Below are positions 57,847 through 64,000 of a stretch of 64,000 nt of DNA, piece after piece. The notes under the pieces are model-generated. The model was not told the DNA's origin, did no database searches, and was given only the letters and a program-made list of their open reading frames with translations. A program made the translations under genes and the position numbers. The stretch covers positions 1,860,001 through 1,924,000 of the forward strand of contig JYIP02000008.1 of NCBI GenBank assembly GCA_001051155.2. The letters are read 5' to 3'. The stretch's first letter is position 1. Each line of letters opens with the position of its first letter. This stretch comes from Chrysoporthe austroafricana (Eukaryota; Ascomycota; Sordariomycetes; Diaporthales; Cryphonectriaceae).

Positions 57847-59649
57847 ATGGCGTCATCATCATCATCTTCTTCCTCTTCTCGGTTCGCAACGCTGACTCCA
57901 GACAATCAGTCAGCGCAGAAACACCTGGCATCCCTTCTCGACAAGCACTCTGTTGCCGCCGCGGAGATACTTACGCCCTCCCCACCGCCCAACCGTACTG
58001 GCCGTGCTGCCCCTTCCAGGCCCCAGCTTGTTTTCTCGTTCGATACAACTCGATCTGGTCCAAATGGAGGCTGGATAGTAGGAAGACTGAGCTCAGATGT
58101 TGATCTGCCAGTCTGCCTGCCCGGATCCCGCTGCTTCAAGGGGACCAGATTGTTCGAGATCTGGATCCATCTGCAGTCTGGGGCTATGATGCTTCAGAAC
58201 CAGTCGGATATACCGATCATCTATCTGCACGGTGGTCAGCAGAATTCCGATATCGAGTTGCGGCATCTGGATCAGCATATCCTTCACAGGACTGTCAACT
58301 ACCTCCACATTGGGCCTCTTCATTATATGCTCGAATTCTCTGTTGAGGATGAGAAGGCATATGCAGCTTGTCGCGACGAGTATATGCAGAGACAGTATCG
58401 AGACTGGAATCCTCCTCCTCCCAGCCTTGGCCTCTTGCCCAAGCCCACACATATGCTCCTCGGGGATATTGTTATCCACAAAATGATTGCCAAGGGCGCC
58501 TTTGGTCTGGTCAGGGTTGGTGTGGAAAGGCAGTCTGGGCAGGTAATGGCCTGCAAGACTATCTACTACGAAGCCCACAAGTCCTCCGAGATTCAGGTCA
58601 TCAGGAACGAGCTCGATATTAGCCGGAGGATCCCTGCGAGAGCGACAGGCCTTGTCCCTATGCACAGCTCGTGGTGCGACTGCGGCCAGTCCCCGCCATG
58701 CCTTGAGCCTATAACCGAGGGCGTGCATTTTTCTATGCCCTACGCGCCCTTTACCTTTCGGACTGCACCCTGGCACGAGATATCTATAGCTAGGAAGCTA
58801 GTTCTCTTCCGCCAGATACTCGAGGGGCTCCGGAATCTGCATGCTATGGATATCATGCATAGGGATATCAGCCCAGCGAACCTGCTCATCTTCTCGCACC
58901 AGATCATGCCTCTCTCAGCCGGCATCTGCGATTTTGGCAAGGCCAAGAGGGGCTCCATGGGCAGAGAAAAAGCCCTTGGTCCTCCGGCCTTTACCGCTCC
59001 CGAGGTCAGGTCAGATGAATACACTACCGCCATCGATATATTCAGCCTAGGGCTCTGCTTCCTGGCCACCTTTCGGGAGTGGAAATGGTCTGGTCCTGTT
59101 ACGATGACCGTCCATGCTACAACTCTCCGGCGCCTCTGGAGCGTAGAGCACCGCATGCCCCACCGCTTTGCCGCTCTCCTCCGCTCTATGCTTGCCTGGG
59201 AACCGGCAGAGCGCCCGACGGCCGAAGAAGCCCTAGCCGATGAGGTCTGGGAGCAGGCTGCCGAAGCTCTGCCGTCTAGCCCCGAAGAGGAGGGAGGGGA
59301 GACTGCCACCGAGACGACAGAGACGATAGGGACGACAAACACAGACAGCAGCGGGGGCAGCTCTGGGTCTGGCTCCAGCTCTGGCGGCGCAGGGGCTGCC
59401 AGATGGCAGCGATCAGGCGGTCCACCTCCCTCCGGAAGCGAGGTGGCAGCGGAAAGCCGTGATAGTTCTGGGCCTAGCTCTAGCTCTGGCAGCTCAGAGG
59501 CTGGCAGGAGGCAGCGATCCGGCGGTCCACCTCCCTCTGGAAGCGAGGTGGCAGAGGCAAGCCGTGACAGCTCTGACCGCTCGGACGGACGGGTGAAGCG
59601 GATCAAGGCATTCCACAGCAGACCGCTGCCCTCTCCGCCGCCTGCATAA
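57847..59649 (+). CDS. Serine/threonine protein kinase with possible FHA-like N-terminus
   Basis: 600 aa, intronless, start context CACAATGGC. After a poly-Ser start, residues about 60-165 include G-W-I-V-G-R-L-S-S-D-V-D-L and a beta-rich stretch that loosely resembles an FHA phosphothreonine-binding fold, though the usual Ser/His/Asn are not clear. Kinase domain about 205-470: glycine loop A-K-G-A-F-G-L-V (first Gly is Ala), Lys237 in M-A-C-K, Glu255, H-R-D-I-S-P-A-N (Asp340, Asn345), D-F-G at 362-364, A-P-E at 384-386, and D-I-F-S-L-G. All catalytic residues are present, so it is probably active. The C-terminal 130 residues are Ser/Gly/Glu-rich with two 35-residue repeats (S-G-G-P-P-P-S-G-S-E-V-A) and a basic end. 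Divergent from the basic-protein gene. No RIP damage. Confidence 0.88.
   Translation: MASSSSSSSSSRFATLTPDNQSAQKHLASLLDKHSVAAAEILTPSPPPNRTGRAAPSRPQLVFSFDTTRSGPNGGWIVGRLSSDVDLPVCLPGSRCFKGTRLFEIWIHLQSGAMMLQNQSDIPIIYLHGGQQNSDIELRHLDQHILHRTVNYLHIGPLHYMLEFSVEDEKAYAACRDEYMQRQYRDWNPPPPSLGLLPKPTHMLLGDIVIHKMIAKGAFGLVRVGVERQSGQVMACKTIYYEAHKSSEIQVIRNELDISRRIPARATGLVPMHSSWCDCGQSPPCLEPITEGVHFSMPYAPFTFRTAPWHEISIARKLVLFRQILEGLRNLHAMDIMHRDISPANLLIFSHQIMPLSAGICDFGKAKRGSMGREKALGPPAFTAPEVRSDEYTTAIDIFSLGLCFLATFREWKWSGPVTMTVHATTLRRLWSVEHRMPHRFAALLRSMLAWEPAERPTAEEALADEVWEQAAEALPSSPEEEGGETATETTETIGTTNTDSSGGSSGSGSSSGGAGAARWQRSGGPPPSGSEVAAESRDSSGPSSSSGSSEAGRRQRSGGPPPSGSEVAEASRDSSDRSDGRVKRIKAFHSRPLPSPPPA
59395..59590 (+). 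repeat. 105-bp in-frame tandem repeat in the kinase tail
   Basis: Two copies with a 105-bp period (35 codons), for example GGCAGCGATC at 59,405 and 59,510. They encode the R-Q-R-S-G-G-P-P-P-S-G-S-E-V-A repeats. Copy number may vary between strains. Confidence 0.8.
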
Positions 59650-59985
59650 GTTAGCAGGGGCATCATTTCTTCCATTTGTATAAACCTGTATTTGATATCT
59701 CCTTCAGAGATTAGTTTAGATCGGCATATAGCGGGTAATCGATATTTACCTATACTGTATAGCTGGCCAAATATTATATAGCAGGGGCAGAAGAGAATTG
59801 TAAACAGATGCTGGTCCGTAGTAGCGAGGCCTGCCGTGCAGCACTGTAGCCTGGTGAGCTCTAGTGGCAGCGAATGCAGGAACGAACAAAAGCAAAAGAC
59901 AATAGAAGAGAGATCTATATACCAGCTGTATCGCCCAGGTCGCCTTGGCCTGCAATAAAGCAGACTTATTGACAAGTTCGCAATA
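59650..59985. other. 3' flank of kinase gene
   Basis: Normal-composition noncoding sequence between the kinase stop and the TA target of transposon B (59,984-59,985). No feature recognised; it presumably includes the kinase 3' UTR. Confidence 0.5.
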
Positions 59986-60279
59986 AGTTAAAGCACCCCC
60001 TACCTGTCCACCCTGGCGCGCCCCCCCCCCAAATTTCACATACATATTTCACTCCTTCGTTTCTCAACTACTTAAGCAACTATTATACAGTCTCTTTCAG
60101 CTACAAGTATTTCGACCTCGCTCTCTTTATCTATAGCATTCCCGTCGCGATTGGCCTTATTCTGAGCCTTCTGGATAGCTTTGATATTGACGAACTTCGA
60201 ATTCGGACTAATATCAACCTTCTTTTCGATAGCTCTCTAGCTGCATTTTAAGCTTCCAGAATCTGAATTTTTCGCTAAT

Positions 60280-62160
60280 CCCTCGCCTGTACCAGGTCCC
60301 TCTCTTCCTACCCTTTGATTATCTTTCTGAAAAGCGTTCGGGTTACTGGCATAGGTTCTGTTAGCCTCTGAATCTCGCGAACTTAGGCCTTCAATTCCGT
60401 AATTTTCCTAGGGGTCGAATATTTATCTGGATAGCTCGAAATCGCTAGCGATTGATCTTCCAAAACTGATATAAATTCCCAGGCTAATATTAACTGGCTA
60501 GAGGGTTGCTAACTGGCGCTCGAAATTATAAGAAAGCTTATTATCGGCTTTGCTATAGAAACTGGCTATAGATTAATAGCCTTTTATTCTAACCGAATAT
60601 TTTGCTTGAAAAGGCTATTAATGCGTATTAAGCAATAATTCTCGAAAAATATTCGCTTGCTAGTTATGTTAGTATCGTTCCAATCTAGCAAGCCGATTCT
60701 TTTTCTATATGCCCTTTTTAAAAACAAGAAGATTTTCAGATCAAGAGGCTGGAAAACGTATAAAGCGTAAGGAAGTAAGTAAATTAGCCGAATATTGTTC
60801 GCTATATAAACTCTTTAATTATATAGCTGCTATAGCTATTCAGAATTAGCAGTTTAGTTTCCTTAGAATCTTTTGGCTAGCTAGCTGGAATAAAGATCTT
60901 TTTTAGCTACTTAAAAGCTATATTATTATTCGTTCAGCCGTTTTTAATAGCAGTGAAATGCTATTCCCTGAAAGGCTTTATATCGAGAGGAAACTATTAT
61001 TGCTAGACCGTTTTCCCTTTAAAAATTACGAGAGGGGGTAGATAATCGCTTTAAGCTGATATGCATTCGAGAAACGAAATCCAGATATATAATCCGGGTT
61101 ATTTTCTCTATATTGAACGGCTTTGAAAGCTTCCGAAAACCAAGCTATTATCTCTTTAGCCTTCCATTATTTCTGCTTCGTCTATATTTTACTTATTAGC
61201 TAGTTTTATCAAGCTTATTTCTGGCTGGTTAAAGAGCTGGAATTAAGGCCGGATTACTTCTATTATAGCTCCATTTATACGGTTTGAAGAGATCCGTCTG
61301 GCTCTTAGGGTCTTAAGGATCGGATTGCGCCGTATAAAGCTTGCCAGCCAGTTTTTCCCCAAAGGCTAAAGGTTGCTTTTGATTGTAAGGATTCGTTAAG
61401 CAAAAGCTTTTAACTCTTAATGGGTCGGAACAAAGCTTACAGCAATGTTATAAACGCTGCAGCAATCCTAAGATAACTGTAGTGCTAAAGGAGTTTATGC
61501 TAGCAAGAGCAGTGCTAAATACAATCCTTAAATACCGGAAATAATAGAATCTTTGAGTGCGAATGTTTATAAGCTATAAGGCTATCATTTAAAGTCGAAA
61601 TAATACTTAGATTTCAAGTAATACTTAGATTAACGACTGAAAAGCTATATAAACTATTTAGTAAATATTCCTTCTATATATATCTCGCTATTTAATATGC
61701 ATAACTCCTATAATCTAACTACCGGAACTATAGTTGGAATAGCTGGCTATTCCAACTATCGTAACCCTAACCCTTGCTTACGTAATCCGTATGTATGCGC
61801 CCAAGCGTTGGGTTTCTATTATTATAGCCTGTTTCCGTAGCTTGCATATAGTATAAGTTATAATAAGCAGCCTGGCTAATAGCCCAGAGGGCTAGTTTTC
61901 TTTCCTGAACGGCAGAGAGCTTCTGAGCTGCTTCCTGAGCGATTGGACGTAATAAGGAGCTTGCAAGGCGAAGCCGAAAAGTAGCCCTTGGAATTCTATA
62001 TTCGGAAGAGGCGGCTCGCTAAGATATGCCAGCCCTAATAGCAGTAATGGCCCGTTGAAAGTTACTTTCCGTATAAATTATCTTTAGTTATTAATGGAAG
62101 TTTTCTGAAAGAATGAAGAAATTTCGATAAGAATTCGTTAAGAAAAAAAAGAAATGTTAA
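60280..62160 (-). pseudogene. Transposase of pogo/Fot1 type, copy B
   Basis: Minus-strand coding remnant, colinear with copy A. The I-D-E-A-E-I-M-E-G equivalent of the DDE_1 start is near 61,190-61,165, and the F-K-G-K segment near 61,010-61,025. It retains the C-terminal half lost in A (about 60,290-61,010). It is interrupted by many stops and by the solo LTR at 61,446-61,865, within the N-terminal DNA-binding part. No activity expected. Confidence 0.65.
61446..61865 (-). repeat. Solo LTR, family 2 type, reverse, in transposon B
   Basis: 420 bp. On the plus strand it runs TGTTATAAACGCTGCAGCAATCC to TTATAATA, flanked by AGCAA (61,441-61,445) and AGCAG (61,866-61,870), a duplication with one RIP-type difference. 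It contains the GACTGAAAAGCTATAT segment near 61,635, the palindromic AACTATAGTT/GGAATAGC cassette (61,722-61,760) and CCCTAACCCTTGCTTACG. Confidence 0.82.
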
Positions 62161-62237
62161 GGGATAAGTCGAAATGGCAGTATAGGCGCCAGGGTGGACA
62201 GGTAAAGGGGTGGACAAGTAGGGGGTGCTTTAACTTA

Positions 62238-62762
62238 GCTTAAGTATTTGAAACTTGAATTGCCTTATAACTGCTTCTTAAATCCTACGAATTCCGGCTC
62301 GGAAGCTCGCATTCTGAAGTGGATTTCCTAGCTTGGGTAAGCGTTCTAATTAATATTTGCAGTCTGAGAGAGGGCCGGACTTTTTGTTGCAAAACAGATT
62401 ATCGAGTATAATAAAAGTCTTTATAAGTTAATAATAAACCTGTCCAATCTGTTAGCAGTTTTTCGTTATATATATATTAATTAATTCAGATTTATATAAT
62501 TGGGCAAATGCGTAATTATATTTAATGCTATTAATTCCTTTAAATTCGAAAGATTTTGGCTTTATCTTATGCTTACTTTTTAGTATTTCGTTAACGGAAA
62601 GTAAATAGAAATCGCGTTGCTTGAAATAACTTAATATAAATTATAAGTTTACAAATCCGGATCGAATTTCCTTATTTAATTTTTTCTAAAGAACTTTTAA
62701 TTATTAGCTAAAAATACTATTTGATTATAAAATTATAAAATATTATTATAATTAAATATATA
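62238..62762. other. AT-rich spacer, no feature recognised
   Basis: Becomes strongly AT-rich from about 62,430. No open frame of note and no match to the two gypsy families that I could see. It ends in a run of A/T at 62,740-62,765. Confidence 0.45.
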
Positions 62763-63116
62763 TATTATAAACGCTGCAGTAATCTTAAGATAAACTGTAA
62801 AGTTAAAGGGTTTATGCTAGCAAAAGCGGTGCTAAATATAGCTTTAAATACCGAAATATATTTAACAAAATAATTGCAAGGTTTATAAGCTTAAGCGGCT
62901 ATTACTTGAAAATATAATAAGGTCTAAATAGTACTTAGATTTACGATTAAAGAGCTACGGTAATCTATTTAGTAAATATCTTATCCTTATATATTCGGCT
63001 TTTCAGTCTGGAATAGCTTGGATAGCTTAGCTATCCTAGCTATCTTAAACCCTAACCCTTGCTTATATAGCAAGCATGCGTTCTTTCCGGGCAGGGTAAG
63101 CGGCATCGTGCCTTAT
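62763..63116 (-). repeat. Reverse family 2 LTR, interrupted by chromovirus IX
   Basis: On the plus strand it starts TATTATAAACGCTGCAG and runs through AAAGGGTTTATGCTAGC, a GGATAGCTTAGCTATCC cassette (63,019-63,035) and CCCTAACCCTTGCTTATATAG, to CTTAT at 63,112-63,116, where chromovirus IX begins. Its remainder should follow IX, outside the window. Confidence 0.8.
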
Positions 63117-63584
63117 TGTTATGACCTACCCAATATGCATATTATAACAAGGAAGGAAAGGGACAGCACCCAGGCTATCCGGAACGGACCCCTAAGAGCC
63201 GAAAGTCCAACACTCTAATACAGACCTATATATAGAACAGGATTACATAATCCAGGGTTAGGGTTTGGACCGATAGGACTGTCGTCGGTCCTTTCGATAT
63301 TACCCTGGACCGAAGAAATCGGCTTCGACCTTATCGATCCAGGACTAAAGAGCTGGATATATAAGGATATATCCATTACTAGTAAATAGATTCAGTATAT
63401 AGCTTTTCAGTTATTAATTTAAGTATCAATTGGACCTTATTATTGATAGCTATATTGGCTTATAAATATTACAAGATGCCTGTAAACCTGTCCTGGGACT
63501 TAAAACCGTACTTAGCACTTCTCTTATTAGCATAAACCTTTTAACTCTACAGTATTTCTTAGGATTGCTATAGCATTCATAATA
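63117..63584 (+). repeat. 5' LTR of chromovirus IX
   Basis: 468 bp. Contains GGGTTAGGGTTTGG (63,254-63,268), a GGACCGATAGGAC/GTCGGTCC cassette (63,267-63,292) and GAGCTGGATATATAAGG (63,349-63,365). Confidence 0.85.
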
Positions 63585-63629
63585 TTTTGATAATTCTTAT
63601 TCAAGACCGGTTTAGTATATACTTTTTAA

Positions 63630-64000
63630 GCAATACCTAGGATATAATAGCGCCCTAAACCCCGTTTTCATCCAGCAACCAGGCCTTTCAGGAAGAAGTA
63701 CCGATTATCCTTACTAACGAGCAATTCCAGTAATAGAACGTAGCTCTGTACTAGCAATTTGAAGAAGTCAAGAACGAAGTTATCCGCCTTAACGCCTTCC
63801 AGCAGGCTAAGGCTTTCAAGCTCGATAAGCCTGGGCTCTATAAAGGCATTCGAGGAGATTTCTAGGCCTTCTTAATATAACTTAAGGCTTATTTCAAATA
63901 TTACGGAACCCAGTTTAGAACTACTTATAACAAGATCGATTTCGCGGGAAATCGCTTCGAAAAAACTGCATTCCAGTAATAAGAGCCAACCTTTCGCAAT
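63630..64000 (+). pseudogene. gag of chromovirus IX, N-terminal part
   Basis: Readable segments F-E-E-V-K-N-E-V-I-R-L-N-A-F-Q-Q-A-K-A near 63,758-63,814 and L-D-K-P-G-L-Y-K-G-I-R-G-D-F near 63,822-63,862, as in IV. A few TAG/TAA of CAG/CAA origin are present. Cut by the window end. Confidence 0.7.

Larger units (their letters stand above)
59986..62235 (-). mobile_element. pogo/Fot1-type DNA transposon B, full length, RIP-mutated
   Basis: 2,250 bp including a nested 420-bp solo LTR. Ends are AGTTAAAGCACCCCCTAC on the left and its exact inverse GTAGGGGGTGCTTTAACT on the right, flanked by TA (59,984-59,985; 62,236-62,237). Subterminal CCTGTCCACCCTGGCGC is also inverted at 62,188-62,204. The transposase is on the minus strand, the same orientation as copy A. 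It is AT-shifted, intermediate between the genes and the gypsy elements. Confidence 0.82.
63117..64000 (+). mobile_element. Family 2 chromovirus IX, 5' end
   Basis: Closely matches chromovirus IV: 468-bp 5' LTR (63,117-63,584, with the original TGTTATGACC start) and the first part of gag. It is less mutated than the copies in the left block and continues past the window end. Confidence 0.85.

Noticed and set aside
58093..58776. Minus-strand 227-codon open frame
   Set aside because: Also antisense to the kinase coding region, with no recognisable motifs.
58740..59975. Minus-strand 411-codon open frame over the kinase
   Set aside because: It is a reflection of the GC-rich kinase gene; the plus strand carries all kinase motifs in order.
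1..64000. tRNA or rRNA genes
   Set aside because: I looked for T-loop GGTTCGAATC-type motifs and found only TTCGAA inside a hairpin at 55,151-55,175; no cloverleaf could be built.

Overview
The window looks like a piece of a filamentous ascomycete (Pezizomycotina-type) chromosome with a sharp two-compartment structure. Positions 1 to about 52,850 and about 62,240 to 64,000 are very AT-rich. They consist of Ty3/gypsy LTR retrotransposons whose reading frames are full of TAA/TAG and whose Cys, Gly, Gln, Trp and catalytic Asp codons have become Tyr, Ser, stop and Asn. That is the C:G-to-T:A pattern left by repeat-induced point mutation (RIP). Positions about 53,270 to 59,985 have normal base composition and hold two intact genes. 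All boundaries were read by eye; no alignment or search was run.

Two retrotransposon families explain nearly all of the AT-rich part. Family 1 is a 10,656-bp element with 207-bp LTRs (TGATAG...CTATCA), gag-protease, then RT, RNase H, integrase and chromodomain in the -1 frame, then an extra 709-codon sense ORF. Full copies are 14,542-25,197 and 32,955-43,610. Partial copies are 1-4,415 (+) and 4,416-6,277 (-). Family 2 is a 7.3-7.5 kb chromovirus with 410-555 bp LTRs, gag with a CCHC knuckle, pol ending in a chromodomain, and a small ORF on the opposite strand between pol and the 3' LTR. Copies start or lie at 6,626 (split, ends 51,208), 6,753-14,296, 30,836-48,827 (split), 51,209-52,635 (3' end) and 63,117 onward.

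The nesting can be read from 5-bp target duplications. The old copy ending at 52,635 sits in a reverse LTR. The copy 6,626-51,208 abuts it and was itself hit five times: by the chromovirus 6,753-14,296 (GTTAG), the family 1 element 14,542-25,197 (TATTC), solo LTRs at 29,528 (AAAGT) and 50,198 (GATAA), and the chromovirus 30,836-48,827 (ATATA). That last one contains the family 1 element 32,955-43,610 (ACTTG).

The gene-bearing part holds a divergent pair. 56,364-57,521 (-) encodes a 385-aa basic, NLS-rich protein ending in an AT-hook-like motif. 57,847-59,649 (+) encodes a 600-aa protein kinase with a possible FHA-like N-terminal part. Two same-orientation pogo/Fot1-type DNA transposons flank the pair: a damaged one from 54,478, and a complete-length but mutated one at 59,986-62,235 with TIRs and TA duplications. 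An array of four 32-bp repeats lies just downstream of the basic-protein gene.

The most interesting points are: the antisense ORF of family 2, which carries a GAL4-like Zn2Cys6 cysteine pattern recoverable because RIP turned different cysteines to tyrosine in different copies; the third sense ORF of family 1; the LTRs that keep one 3' part but swap palindromic upstream cassettes next to telomere-like GGGTTA motifs; and the intact kinase/basic-protein pair inside a silenced transposon island.
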